64,000 nucleotides of DNA, from positions 2,666,001-2,730,000 of the forward strand of contig NC_014830.1 of the NCBI RefSeq assembly GCF_000184685.1, read 5' to 3'. A program made the position numbers and the translations under genes. Below, in pieces: positions 38,043 through 47,244 of this stretch. Numbering within the stretch: position 1 is the stretch's first letter; every line of letters starts with the position of its first letter. Source of the stretch: Intrasporangium calvum DSM 43043. Lineage in GTDB: Bacteria; Actinomycetota; Actinomycetes; Actinomycetales; Dermatophilaceae. The notes beneath the pieces were generated by a model, which worked only from the letters and a program-made list of their open reading frames with translations, was not told the origin of the DNA and searched no databases.

Positions 38043-40979
38043 ATGACCATGACAGGGGTTGACGCGCCGGCGACCGAGCAGGTGACGACGGAGGAGGCAG
38101 ACTTCCGGCCGGGCGGGCGATGGGCAAGTTGGTGGGCATCATGGCGGGTTGCCGTCCGGATGGCGCGACGGGACGTGCGTCTGCACAAGGGTCGCAGCGC
38201 TCTCATCGCGCTCATGGTGGCCCTGCCGGTGCTGGCCCTGGTCGGCGGTGCCGTCGTCTACGCGACGAGCGACCTCGACCCGAAGGAGCGGCTGCCCTTT
38301 GCGCTCGGCGGGGCCCAGGCGTCGCTGTACCACTCTCCCGGGACATCGATGGTGATCCAGGACGCGACCCTCGAGGGTACGGGGACGGACGGCAGAGCCG
38401 CCAAGCCGATCCCCGGCTTCGAGCCGGGCGCCGAGAGCGCAGCCTTGGCAGCGCTGACGGAAGGCCGCGTCACCGCGGTGACCAACGCGAGCGCGGTCGT
38501 CTCGCTCGAGTCCAAGGCGGAGCGGGTCGACTATCTCGGCATCGACGGCGCGAACTGGCCCGCAGGTGGAGACCGGGTTCGGCTGCTCACCGGCCGCTGG
38601 CCCGCCACCTCCGACGAAGTGCTCGTCACCCAGAGCGGGGTCGCCAGGGGACTTCCCTCCTCCGGCACGATGCGAATGCGGATCGAGGGCGGGGACGACG
38701 AGGCCCGCGAGGTCACGGTGGTGGGGACCGGTTCCGGCTTCGTGCAGCAGTATGGCCAGGTCGTCCCCACCGAGATCGTCGGCATACCCGCGACGATGGA
38801 GGTCTTCGACAACGACGGACCGGAGTACCTGCTCGACCGTCCGGAGCCCGTACTGGCGAACGAGGTCAGACGGCTCAACGAGCACGGCATCACCGTGCTC
38901 AGCCGTGCCGTGGTCATGGACCCGATCAGCTTCGACGGACTCCCCGACGTCATGGGACCCGCTAGCTTCGACTTCACGCAGCGCAAGGACGTCCAGTTCG
39001 CGGGCGTCGCCGCTCTCGCCGGCGTGGGACTCCTCCTGCTGACCAGCCTGCTCGCCGGACCGGCCTTCGCGGTCAGCGCGGCCCGGCAGCGGCGCACGCT
39101 GGCCCTGACCGCGAGCAACGGTGCGGGCCGGAACCAGCTGAGACGGACCGTGCTCGGCCAGGCGCTCGTGCTCGGCGTCGGGGCGACCCTCATCGCCCTG
39201 GCTACCGGTCTGGCAGGCGCGTGGCTCGTTGTCCGATGGTTGCGGACGACGAGACCCGGTGAGTTCTACGGCCCGTTCGACATCCCCTGGCTCGCTGTCA
39301 TCGTGGTCGTGCTGGCCGCCGTGGTGAGCAGCGTCGTCTCGGCACTCCTGCCAGCCAAGGGACTGGCCCGGCTGGACGTCGTGGCCGTGCTGCGTGGCCA
39401 GAACGTGTCCCCCCGGCTGCGCCGGCGGGTCCCCGTGGCGGGCCTGTTCGTCGCCGGTGCCGGTGCCGCCGCAACCCTGTGGGCCGCCGCCGCGGACAGC
39501 CCCAACACCATGGCCGCCGGGTCGGTGGCCCTCGTCGTCGGAACGTTGCTCGTCGTCCCGCTGCTCCTCGTCTGGCTCGCCCGCCTGACTGGCCGAGCGC
39601 CGGTTCCCGTGCGGATGGCGACCCGTGATGCAGCGCGGCAACGTGGCAGGGCAACCCCCACGGTCGCGGCGATTCTCGCCGGAGCCGCGGCACTGTCCAC
39701 CATCTTCGTCGCCTTCGCGAGCAGCACGGCCCTCGACGCACGGTTCTATGTGCCTCGCACCACAGCGGGGGCTGGGATGGCCCACACCCAGCACCCGCCG
39801 GACCAGGTCCTGCGAGCCATCCGAGGCGCGGCCCCGAACGTCACCGCGACGATGACGTGGCGGGCTGCACCGCCCTTCGACCCGACGGCGACGACACATC
39901 CCATGTCCAACGCAGGGCGCGAGACCCACATCGATGCCGTCCGCCCCGGTTGCGACCCGGGCGCGGGCATCATGGGCCGAGAGGTCACCGTGGACGCGGA
40001 GGGCAAGCCCGTCCCGCCGACGACGACGTGCGCCACGCTCGGCACCACGCCCTACGGTCCGTTCTCCGCCATCGCCGTCGCCGACGCCGGGCTGCTCGCC
40101 CAGCGCCTCAGCCTGACGTCCGAGCAGAGGCAGCTGCTCGAGTCCGGCGGCCTCGTTGCGGCCGACGGCAAGGGCGTCCCTGAAAGGGTCGTCCCGCTCA
40201 GCGACGGCTGGACGTCGCACCCACCCCACGCGCAGGTCGACATCGCCGACGGCAAGGTGTCGTTCCAGCGCTACATCCTCACCTGGAGCGACCGAGGTCC
40301 CATCGTGGGTGAGGTGACGCCCCTCGCCTCGGCCCCAGCCGCCTACGCGCCACGCATCTCGTTCGCGGCGGCTTTCCCCAACAAGGACATCGGCGCCGTC
40401 ATGACCCCCGAGACAGCCAAGCGCCTCGGCTTCTCTCTCGAGTTCTCGGGCATCGCTCTGGACTCACCCGGTGGGGTGACTGCCACGGACGAGGACGCCA
40501 TCCGAGCCGCGCTGGCCGAAGCCGCCCCCGACAGCGACGTCTACGTCGAGCGGGGCTTCCGCCCCGAGACGAGACTCGTGTTCACGATCGTCGCGGGCGT
40601 CGTCGGCTTCATCATCCTCCTCGCGACGCTCATCGCCACAGCCCTGTCACAGGCGGAGACCCAGGCCCTGTCCGGCACGCTGGCGGCGGTCGGGGCCACC
40701 AGGCTCACCCGACGGGCCCTCGCCGCCGCACAGGCGGGACTCTTCGCCCTGCTCGGGATGGTGCTCGGCGTCCTCGTCGGGCTCGTCCCAGGAGTCGCCG
40801 TCGCCTGGTCGAGCACGGTGACGAACTGGCAGGCCCGGGAGAACGGCCTCACGGACCCGATCATCGTCATCCCCTGGCTCCAGCTGCTCGCCCCCGTGAT
40901 CGTCGTGCCCCTGCTGGCGGCCGCCCTGGCCTGGCTGTCGATCCGGCGCCATCCCACGGTCACCCGCCGCCTGACCTGA
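38043..40979 (+). CDS. FtsX-family ABC permease
   Basis: A 978-residue permease of the MacB/FtsX group. A first membrane segment is at about 52-73 (SALIALMVALPVLALVGGAVVYA), followed by a large extracytoplasmic domain. Then come several segments between about 318 and 510 (FAGVAALAGVGLLLLTSLL; LGVGATLIALATGLAGAWLV; WLAVIVVVLAAVVSSVVSALL), another large external domain, and three final segments from about 855 (LVFTIVAGVVGFIILLATLI, then the FtsX-like ALSQAETQALSGTLAAVGA). It works with the ATPase encoded just upstream, under PadR control. Confidence 0.9.
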   Translation: MTMTGVDAPATEQVTTEEADFRPGGRWASWWASWRVAVRMARRDVRLHKGRSALIALMVALPVLALVGGAVVYATSDLDPKERLPFALGGAQASLYHSPGTSMVIQDATLEGTGTDGRAAKPIPGFEPGAESAALAALTEGRVTAVTNASAVVSLESKAERVDYLGIDGANWPAGGDRVRLLTGRWPATSDEVLVTQSGVARGLPSSGTMRMRIEGGDDEAREVTVVGTGSGFVQQYGQVVPTEIVGIPATMEVFDNDGPEYLLDRPEPVLANEVRRLNEHGITVLSRAVVMDPISFDGLPDVMGPASFDFTQRKDVQFAGVAALAGVGLLLLTSLLAGPAFAVSAARQRRTLALTASNGAGRNQLRRTVLGQALVLGVGATLIALATGLAGAWLVVRWLRTTRPGEFYGPFDIPWLAVIVVVLAAVVSSVVSALLPAKGLARLDVVAVLRGQNVSPRLRRRVPVAGLFVAGAGAAATLWAAAADSPNTMAAGSVALVVGTLLVVPLLLVWLARLTGRAPVPVRMATRDAARQRGRATPTVAAILAGAAALSTIFVAFASSTALDARFYVPRTTAGAGMAHTQHPPDQVLRAIRGAAPNVTATMTWRAAPPFDPTATTHPMSNAGRETHIDAVRPGCDPGAGIMGREVTVDAEGKPVPPTTTCATLGTTPYGPFSAIAVADAGLLAQRLSLTSEQRQLLESGGLVAADGKGVPERVVPLSDGWTSHPPHAQVDIADGKVSFQRYILTWSDRGPIVGEVTPLASAPAAYAPRISFAAAFPNKDIGAVMTPETAKRLGFSLEFSGIALDSPGGVTATDEDAIRAALAEAAPDSDVYVERGFRPETRLVFTIVAGVVGFIILLATLIATALSQAETQALSGTLAAVGATRLTRRALAAAQAGLFALLGMVLGVLVGLVPGVAVAWSSTVTNWQARENGLTDPIIVIPWLQLLAPVIVVPLLAAALAWLSIRRHPTVTRRLT

Positions 40980-40987
40980 TCCCCCCG

Positions 40988-41061
40988 TCGAGTGTGCACT
41001 TGTTGCCGGGCAGAAGTGCACACTCGAACGAGAGCCAGCCCGGCACGAAGTGCACACTCGA
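40988..41061. repeat. TCGAGTGTGC inverted repeat, copy 2 (three arms)
   Basis: TCGAGTGTGCACTT (40988-41001) pairs with AAGTGCACACTCGA (41014-41027), a 14-bp stem. A second right arm AAGTGCACACTCGA ends at 41061. It begins 8 bases after the permease stop and directly precedes a 17-bp motif copy. Confidence 0.85.
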
Positions 41062-41069
41062 CCGAGAGC

Positions 41070-41086
41070 GAGCCCAGCGGCATACG
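41070..41086 (-). repeat. dispersed 17-bp motif
   Basis: GAGCCCAGCGGCATACG, perfect, preceded by GAGAGC, next to the TCGAGTGTGC repeat just as at 16782-16892. Confidence 0.85.
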
Positions 41087-41150
41087 GGCTGCTCGTCCAT
41101 CGGCCCAGCCACCACCTTCGGGACCATGCCCGGGTGACTCCGCCAAATCC

Positions 41151-41164
41151 GTGACTCAGGTCAC
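41151..41164. promoter_or_regulatory. candidate CRP/GlxR-type operator upstream of ccr
   Basis: GTGACTCAGGTCAC matches GTGA-N6-TCAC, the core of CRP/GlxR-family sites, about 100 bp before the ccr start. GlxR-type regulators control acetate and carbon genes in relatives. A single site of this size can occur by chance. Confidence 0.4.
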
Positions 41165-41253
41165 CTGTGGTGGGAATCTCAGGGGGTTCCCCCACGGATT
41201 CGACCTGACTACGTTCGGGTAGTTCCATGACGCCAGCGACCAAAGGACCTCAC

Positions 41254-42594
41254 ATGCAGGCCATCCGCGACGCCATCCTCTCGGGAAACCGGAGCGAAGA
41301 GACCTACCGCAACATCGAGATCCCCGAGAGCTACCGGGGTGCGACCGTCCACAAGGACGAGATCGGGATGTTCGAGGGGCTCGCCACCAAGGACAAGGAC
41401 CCGCGCCGGTCCCTCCACATCGACGAGGTACCGGTGCCCGACCTGGCCCCGGGCGAGGCGCTCGTCGCCGTGATGGCGAGCGCCATCAACTACAACACCG
41501 TGTGGACCTCCATCTTCGAGCCCGTGCCGACCTTCGGGTTCCTCGAGCGCTACGGGCGCACGTCGATCTACGCGGAGCGCCACGACCTGCCCTACCACGT
41601 CGTCGGGTCCGACCTCTCCGGGGTCATCCTTCGCACGGGTCCCGGGGTGTCCAAGTGGAAGCCGGGTCAGGAGGTCGTCGCGCACTGCCTCTCCGTCGAG
41701 CTCGAGGACGCGGACGGCCACAACGACACGATGCTCGACCCGCAGCAGCGCATCTGGGGCTTCGAGACGAACTTCGGCGGACTCGCCGAGCTCGCCATCG
41801 TCAAGGCCAACCAGCTCATGCCCAAGCCGGACCACCTCACCTGGGAGGAGGCCGCCTCCCCCGGGCTGGTGAACTCCACGGCCTACCGCCAGCTCATCTC
41901 CAAGAACGGCGCGGCGATGAAGCTCGGCGACCGCGTCCTCATCTGGGGGGCGTCCGGGGGGCTCGGCTCCTACGCGACCCAGATGGCGCTCGCCGGCGGC
42001 GCGACCCCGATCTGTGTCGTCTCCTCACCGGAGAAGGCCGAGATCTGCCGCGCGATGGGCGCCGACCTCATCATCGACCGCAACGCCGAGGACTACCGGT
42101 TCTGGAACGACGAGGGCACCGAGCAGGACCCGCGCGAGTGGCAGCGCCTCGGCAAGCGGATCCGCGAGCTGACCGGCGGCTATGACGTCGACATCGTCTT
42201 CGAGCACCCCGGTCGCGAGACCTTCGGGGCCAGCGTCTACGTCGCGCGCAAGGGTGGCACGATCGTCACCTGCGCCTCGACGTCGGGCTACATGCACGAG
42301 TACGACAACCGGTACCTCTGGATGAACCTCAAGCGGATCGTCTCCTCGCACTTCGCCAACTACCGCGAGGCGTGGGAGGCCAACGAGCTGATCAACCGCG
42401 GGCTGATCCACCCCACCCTCTCCCAGACGTACCGCCTCGAGGACGTCGGACAGGCTGCGCTCGATGTCCACCGCAACGCCCACCAGGGCAAGGTCGGCGT
42501 GCTGACCCTGTCGCCGGAGGAGGGCCTCGGCGTGACCAACGCGGGCAAGCGGGCGCAGTTCGCCGCGGAGATCAACCGCTTCCGAGGGGAGTGA
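41254..42594 (+). CDS. ccr: crotonyl-CoA carboxylase/reductase
   Basis: Reductively carboxylates crotonyl-CoA to ethylmalonyl-CoA with NADPH and CO2, the key step of the ethylmalonyl-CoA pathway. It can also supply extender units. It has 446 residues and an MDR fold. The N-terminal part has ASAINYNTVWTSIFEPVPTF, typical of Ccr; then GSDLSGVI, the nucleotide loop IWGASGGLGSYATQMAL and IVFEHPGRETFGASVYV. ATG at 41254 (MQAIRDAILSG) has AAAGGA 7 bases upstream. An in-frame ATG at 41227 would add nine residues. Confidence 0.95.
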   Translation: MQAIRDAILSGNRSEETYRNIEIPESYRGATVHKDEIGMFEGLATKDKDPRRSLHIDEVPVPDLAPGEALVAVMASAINYNTVWTSIFEPVPTFGFLERYGRTSIYAERHDLPYHVVGSDLSGVILRTGPGVSKWKPGQEVVAHCLSVELEDADGHNDTMLDPQQRIWGFETNFGGLAELAIVKANQLMPKPDHLTWEEAASPGLVNSTAYRQLISKNGAAMKLGDRVLIWGASGGLGSYATQMALAGGATPICVVSSPEKAEICRAMGADLIIDRNAEDYRFWNDEGTEQDPREWQRLGKRIRELTGGYDVDIVFEHPGRETFGASVYVARKGGTIVTCASTSGYMHEYDNRYLWMNLKRIVSSHFANYREAWEANELINRGLIHPTLSQTYRLEDVGQAALDVHRNAHQGKVGVLTLSPEEGLGVTNAGKRAQFAAEINRFRGE

Positions 42595-42694
42595 CGGGTC
42601 CGGTGACCCGCGGGCGGAGATGGTGGCGCGTCGGCTCGTGACGACACACCACCATCTCCCCTCGCCCGTCAGGCCGCTCGCGTAGGCTCCGGGC

Positions 42695-43978
42695 GTGACC
42701 TTCTGGCGGCGGTGGACGCAGTATCGGCGTGCGCAGCGCGAGCGGATCGCGCAGCTGCGCACCCAGCCGCACGGCGCCGAGCCGGACGCGGCCCTCGAGC
42801 GCCCCGAGAGGGCCGCCGCGGGCGACCCTCCTCGGGAGGACGTGTTCGACACCCTCCCGCTCGGCGGCGACCCGGGGCCTGATGCGGGGACCGGTGGTCG
42901 CGCGCGGCCAGGCCGGGACTACGGGAGCGCGGGCACGCCGTTCAACCGGCAGTCCCCCTTCTACGTCGGGTTCGTCGGAGCGATCGGGGTGCTCACCGCC
43001 TACGCCGTCGTCCAGGCGGTGGGACGCCTGGACACGACGATCACCCTCCTCGTCGTCTCGCTCTTCCTGACCCTGGCTCTCAACCCCCTGGTCGAGGGGC
43101 TCACCCGCCAGAACATGCGCCGTGGGCTCGCGGTGACGATCGTCTTCCTCGGGCTGCTCGGCGTGTTCACGCTCCTCGGCATGGTCGTCGTGCCGCCGGT
43201 GGCCTCCGAGGGCACCGACCTCGCCGACAACGCTCCCCGGATGCTTGACGACCTGCTGCGCCAGCCCTGGGTCCAGGACGTCGACCACCGCTACCAGGTC
43301 GTCCAGCGCATCCAGGAGGAGATCAACCATCGGATCGCCGACGGCAACCTCTGGGCGGGGATCTTCGGCGGGGTGCTGGGAGCCGGGCGGATCATCGCGG
43401 CGGGCGTGTTCAGCATCCTGACCGTGCTCGTGCTGACGCTCTACTTCCTCGCCTCGCTGCCGTCGGTCAAGCAGGCCGGCTACGCCCTCGTGCCCGCGAG
43501 CCGCCGCCCGCGGTTCATCTCGCTCGCCGAGGAGATCATGCGCCGGGTCGGCTCCTATGCCATCGGCCAGGTCGCCGTGGCGGCCACCAACGCGTTCTTC
43601 GCTTGGATCATGATGAGCCTGCTCGACCTGCCGTTCGCCGCGGTCCTCGCCGTCGCCGTCGGGCTCCTCGGCCTGATCCCGATGATCGGCGCGACGCTCG
43701 GGGCCTCGGTCGTCGCTCTCGTGGCCTTCTTCGACGAGCCGAAGAAGGCGCTTGTCGTCATCATCTACTTCGTCATCTACCAGCAGCTCGAGAACTACGC
43801 CGTCATGCCGCGGATCATGCAGCGGACGGTGGCGGTCCCCGGGGCGCTCACCGTCGTCGCAGCCCTGGCGGGCGGCACCCTGCTGGGGATCCTCGGCGCC
43901 CTGCTGGCCATCCCGTTCGCGGCGGGGGCAATGCTCATCTACGAGGAAGTGCTCGTCCCGCGACAGCTGCGTCACTGA
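42695..43978 (+). CDS. AI-2E family (PerM-type) membrane transporter
   Basis: A 427-residue membrane protein. A hydrophilic N-terminal tail of about 85 residues is followed by membrane segments near 90-115, 118-140 and 148-170, a linker, then the conserved C-terminal group (LTVLVLTLYFLASLP; YAIGQVAVAATNAFFAWIMMSLLDLP; GLLGLIPMIGATLGASVVALVAFF; PGALTVVAALAGGTLLGILGALLAIP). The motif GLIPMIGATLGA and NYAVMPRIMQ are family marks. Substrate unknown. GTG at 42695 lies 6 bases after TAGGCT (42683-42688), a leaderless start. Confidence 0.88.
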   Translation: MTFWRRWTQYRRAQRERIAQLRTQPHGAEPDAALERPERAAAGDPPREDVFDTLPLGGDPGPDAGTGGRARPGRDYGSAGTPFNRQSPFYVGFVGAIGVLTAYAVVQAVGRLDTTITLLVVSLFLTLALNPLVEGLTRQNMRRGLAVTIVFLGLLGVFTLLGMVVVPPVASEGTDLADNAPRMLDDLLRQPWVQDVDHRYQVVQRIQEEINHRIADGNLWAGIFGGVLGAGRIIAAGVFSILTVLVLTLYFLASLPSVKQAGYALVPASRRPRFISLAEEIMRRVGSYAIGQVAVAATNAFFAWIMMSLLDLPFAAVLAVAVGLLGLIPMIGATLGASVVALVAFFDEPKKALVVIIYFVIYQQLENYAVMPRIMQRTVAVPGALTVVAALAGGTLLGILGALLAIPFAAGAMLIYEEVLVPRQLRH

Positions 43979-43986
43979 CGGGATGC

Positions 43987-44003
43987 CGTATGCCACTGGG
44001 CTC
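43987..44003 (+). repeat. dispersed 17-bp motif
   Basis: CGTATGCCACTGGGCTC, one base off consensus, starting 8 bases after the transporter stop codon. Confidence 0.75.
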
Positions 44004-44080
44004 GCTCCGACTCTCGCGCGCGGTGGGGCGGGTGGCGGGCTCTCGCTCGGACCCTCGGCTGGGGGCGGCCCCGGTCCCGG

Positions 44081-44389
44081 TCAGCGGTAGGCGCTGCCGG
44101 ACGGACGGGCGTCACGGCGCTGCCAGCAGCCGGTGTGCCAGTGCCGCCGGTCGCCGAGTCCGCCCACTCCCTCGGCCGGCCAGACGACGACGTGCGGCAC
44201 GCCCGGCGGGATGTCCTGCTGGCAGCCGGGGCAGAGATAGGCCCGGGTGGCCGAGGTGCCGTTGACCGCGCGAACCGTCCACCGGGTCCCGCGGTACGTG
44301 TCCTCACGGGTGGACCCGCCCTGGACCCGGACGACGTCGAGCGGCACGTGCGGCCGTGCGTGCTTGCTCGGGCGGCGTCGGGACGGCAT
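44081..44389 (-). CDS. small Cys/His protein of unknown function
   Basis: A 102-residue protein with LCPGCQQDIPPGVPHVVVWP and HWHTGCWQRR, a CxxC...HxH...C arrangement that could bind zinc. The N-terminal 25 residues are basic (PSRRRPSKHARPH). A conserved actinobacterial hypothetical by my recollection. ATG at 44389 has GAGAAT 6 bases upstream as a weak leaderless -10 box. The region upstream of that box is 72-bp palindrome copy 4, which therefore sits at the -35 position. Confidence 0.65.
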   Translation of the reverse strand: MPSRRRPSKHARPHVPLDVVRVQGGSTREDTYRGTRWTVRAVNGTSATRAYLCPGCQQDIPPGVPHVVVWPAEGVGGLGDRRHWHTGCWQRRDARPSGSAYR

Positions 44390-44401
44390 GACCCCATTCT
44401 C

Positions 44402-44473
44402 GCAACACACCCGCTTGCCGTCTGCTCGGCCCTCCTGCAGCCGGGCCCATCAGTGGATGTGCGGGTGTGTTGC
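44402..44473. repeat. 72-bp palindromic element, copy 4
   Basis: Perfect 13-bp arms GCAACACACCCGC and GCGGGTGTGTTGC with central CTGCAG at positions 34-39. It lies between two minus-strand genes, 12 bases upstream of the small Cys/His gene start and 88 bases downstream of the dehydrogenase stop. Confidence 0.92.
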
Positions 44474-44521
44474 CGAGGAGGTGGACCCGGCCCCGCGCGG
44501 ACGTCAGGTCCGAGCGGGGCC

Positions 44522-44538
44522 GAGCTCAGCGGCATACG
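44522..44538 (-). repeat. dispersed 17-bp motif
   Basis: GAGCTCAGCGGCATACG followed at once by a partial facing copy, TGCCGCTGGGCCC (44541-44553), just 3' of the dehydrogenase gene. Confidence 0.8.
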
Positions 44539-44561
44539 GCTGCCGCTGGGCCCGGCGCGGC

Positions 44562-46340
44562 TCAGGCGTGGGTGCGGAACCCGCGGCCCGTCTTGCGCCC
44601 CAGGTAGCCCGCGGTGACCAGGTGCTCGAGCAGCGGCGCCGGCGCATACCCTCGCTCGCGGAACTCGAGGTACAGCTCGCGCTCGATGGCGAGCGAGACG
44701 TCGAGCCCGACGACGTCGAGCAGCTCGAACGGACCCATCGGCAGCGAGCAGCCGGTCTTCATCGCCGTGTCGATGTCGTCGGCCGTGGAGTAGTTGGCCT
44801 CGAGCATCTTCACCGCGTCGTTGAGGTAGGGGAAGAGCAGCGCGTTGACGATGAACCCGGCCCGGTCGCCGCACGTGACCGGGTGCTTGCCGACCTTGAC
44901 GCACAGGTCCTGGACCGTGGCGACGACGTCCTCGCCGGTCGAGACGGTGTGGACGACCTCGACGAGCCTCATCACCTGGGCGGGGTTGAAGAAATGCATG
45001 CCGATGACGTCCTGCGGGCGCTTCGTCGCGGATGCGCAGTCGACAACCGGCAGCGAGGACGTCGTCGTGGCGAGGATGGCGCCGGGCTTGCAGATCTCGT
45101 CGAGGTTCTCGAAGAGGACCTTCTTGACGCCGAGGTCCTCGACGACGGCCTCGACCACGATGTCGACGTCCGAGAGGTCGTCGAGCCGGGTCGTCCCGGT
45201 GACCCGCGCGAGCGCTGCATCGCGCTCCTCCTCGGTGGCCTTGCCGCGCTGGACCGCCTTCTCGAGGCTGCGGCTGAGCGCAGCGCGAACGCTGTCGACC
45301 TTCGACGCGGCTCGGGCCACGTAGACGACGTCGTAGCCACCCTTGGCGAAGACCTCGATGATGCCGGTCGCCATGGTCCCGGAGCCGACCACGCCGACCC
45401 GGGAGACCTGCCGCAGCGGGATCTCGTGGTCGCCGTTCGGCTTCGGCGTCTGGGCATCGTCGACGACCTGGGAGCTGCCGGGCGCGGCGTACGTGTAGAA
45501 CCCGCGGCCCGTCTTGCGGCCCCTGAGGCCGGCGCTGACCATCTGCTTGATGATCGGGCTGGGGGCGTGGAGCCGGTCGCGGCCCTGCTTGTACATCGTG
45601 TCGAGGATCTCGTAGGCCGTGTCGAGGCCGATGAGGTCCATCAGCGCGAGCGGACCCATCGGGTAGCCGCAGCCGAGCTTCATCGCGGCGTCGATGTCCT
45701 CACGGGTGGCGTACTTGCTCTCGTACATCGACACGGCGTGGTTGAGGTAGCCGAAGAGCAGGGCGTTGGCGATGAAGCCGGCCTTGTCGCCGACGACGAC
45801 CGGCCTCTTGCCGAGTCGCTCGGCCAGGCCCTTGACCCGCTCGAAGATGTCGTCGGCGGTGACGACGGTCTTGATCACCTCGACGAACTGCATGACGGGC
45901 GCGGGGTTGAAGAAGTGCATGCCGACGACCCGCTTCGGGTTGCTCGTCGCCACCGCGATCTCGGTGACGGGCAGCGAGGAGGTGTTCGTCGCGAGGATCG
46001 CGTCCTCGGCGACGATGGCGTCGAGCTTGGCGAAGATCTCCTTCTTCAGCTCGAGCTTCTCCGGCACCGCCTCGATGACGAGCTGACAGTCCTTGAGGGC
46101 AGCCATCTCGGAGGTGAACTGCACCCGGCTGACGAGCGTCGCCTGGTCCTCCTCGGACAGCTTGCCGCGAGCGACCGCGCGGCCGGTGGAATTGGTCAGG
46201 TGCTCGCGCCCCCGCTCGACCGCGTCGTCGTCGACCTCGACCGCAACGACATCGATGCCGTTGCGGGCGAAGACCTCGACGATGCCGGCACCCATGGTGC
46301 CGAGTCCGATCACGCCTACCTTGGTGAAGTCACGAGCCAT
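44562..46340 (-). CDS. duplicated 3-hydroxyacyl-CoA dehydrogenase
   Basis: A 592-residue protein built from two complete 3-hydroxyacyl-CoA dehydrogenase copies in tandem: residues 5-285 and 312-592. Each has a Rossmann loop (GVIGLGTMGAGI; GVVGSGTMATGI), the Glu-containing VIEAVPE or VVEAVVE, the catalytic His in GMHFFNPA (H142 in copy 1) and GDKAGFIANALLF or GDRAGFIVNALLF. Both ends finish with GRKTGRGF. Family members normally dimerise, so this is a covalent dimer. It would oxidise 3-hydroxybutyryl-CoA or reduce acetoacetyl-CoA between thiolase and Ccr. I recall a similar size in other actinomycetes. Confidence 0.92.
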   Translation of the reverse strand: MARDFTKVGVIGLGTMGAGIVEVFARNGIDVVAVEVDDDAVERGREHLTNSTGRAVARGKLSEEDQATLVSRVQFTSEMAALKDCQLVIEAVPEKLELKKEIFAKLDAIVAEDAILATNTSSLPVTEIAVATSNPKRVVGMHFFNPAPVMQFVEVIKTVVTADDIFERVKGLAERLGKRPVVVGDKAGFIANALLFGYLNHAVSMYESKYATREDIDAAMKLGCGYPMGPLALMDLIGLDTAYEILDTMYKQGRDRLHAPSPIIKQMVSAGLRGRKTGRGFYTYAAPGSSQVVDDAQTPKPNGDHEIPLRQVSRVGVVGSGTMATGIIEVFAKGGYDVVYVARAASKVDSVRAALSRSLEKAVQRGKATEEERDAALARVTGTTRLDDLSDVDIVVEAVVEDLGVKKVLFENLDEICKPGAILATTTSSLPVVDCASATKRPQDVIGMHFFNPAQVMRLVEVVHTVSTGEDVVATVQDLCVKVGKHPVTCGDRAGFIVNALLFPYLNDAVKMLEANYSTADDIDTAMKTGCSLPMGPFELLDVVGLDVSLAIERELYLEFRERGYAPAPLLEHLVTAGYLGRKTGRGFRTHA

Positions 46341-46446
46341 GGGGTGGAGTCTTCCAGAGGGTTCACATCGCTCAAACCCGTCCCCGGGGTGACGCTCCCC
46401 ACGCGTGGGGCGATGGCATCGGAGCTGAGCGGGTTAGGGTGTGCCG

Positions 46447-47142
46447 GTGCGCCTCGTCATCGCCCGCTGCAGCGTCGACTACGACGGGCGGCTCACCGCC
46501 CATCTCCCCCTCGCGACGCGGCTGCTCGTCGTCAAGGCGGACGGGTCGGTGCTCGTCCACAGTGACGGGGGCTCCTACAAGCCGCTCAACTGGATGTCGC
46601 CTCCGTGCACCATGGCCGAGCTGGCGCCGGAGGAGGCCCAGGCCGACGAGGGGGTCGTGGCCGTGTGGCGGGTCCAGCACGCGAAGTCCGAGGACCGGCT
46701 CACGGTGCACATCCACGAGGTGGTCCACGACTCGGCACACGAGCTCGGCGTCGACCCGGGGCTCGTCAAGGACGGGGTCGAGGCCCATCTGCAGAAGCTG
46801 CTCGCGGAGCACATCCACACCCTCGGGCACGGCTGGTCCCTCGTCCGCCGCGAGTACATGACGGCCATCGGCCCGGTCGACATCCTCGCAAGGGACCACA
46901 CCGGAGCCAGCGTGGCCGTGGAGATCAAGCGGCGCGGCGAGATCGACGGCGTGGAGCAGCTGACCCGCTATCTCGACCTGATGAACCGCGACCCGCACCT
47001 CGCCCCGGTGAGCGGCGTGTTCGCAGCGCAGCTGATCAAGCCGCAGGCCCGCACGCTCGCGGAGGACCGCGGCATCCGGTGCGTCGTGCTCGACTACGAC
47101 GCGCTCCGGGGCGTCGACGACGCGGAGTCCCGGCTCTTCTGA
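46447..47142 (+). CDS. nucS: mismatch-specific endonuclease NucS (EndoMS)
   Basis: Cuts DNA at mismatches in actinobacteria that lack MutS/MutL. It has 231 residues. The N-terminal DNA-binding and dimer domain starts [14 protein letters not shown]. The C-terminal RecB-like nuclease has D145 (GPVDILARD), E159 and K161 ([10 protein letters not shown]). The last residues SRLF match the sliding-clamp binding tail of NucS. GTG at 46447 has TAGGGT (46435-46440) 6 bases upstream; the GTG at 46441 is too close to that box. Confidence 0.95.
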   Translation: MRLVIARCSVDYDGRLTAHLPLATRLLVVKADGSVLVHSDGGSYKPLNWMSPPCTMAELAPEEAQADEGVVAVWRVQHAKSEDRLTVHIHEVVHDSAHELGVDPGLVKDGVEAHLQKLLAEHIHTLGHGWSLVRREYMTAIGPVDILARDHTGASVAVEIKRRGEIDGVEQLTRYLDLMNRDPHLAPVSGVFAAQLIKPQARTLAEDRGIRCVVLDYDALRGVDDAESRLF

Positions 47143-47244
47143 GCCCTCCGCCTCGAAAGAGCGGTTGGCATCGAAAGAGCGGCTCGGCGCCCGTTCAGCG
47201 CGGGCCCCCGTCCGAATCGTGTCGCGAACTGCGCTCTCGACGGT

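Noticed and set aside
47143-47244. Repeated TCGAAAGAGCGG in the nucS/DUF554 gap as an operator
   Set aside because: Two short direct repeats in a convergent gap, with no promoter to control; most likely part of a terminator region.
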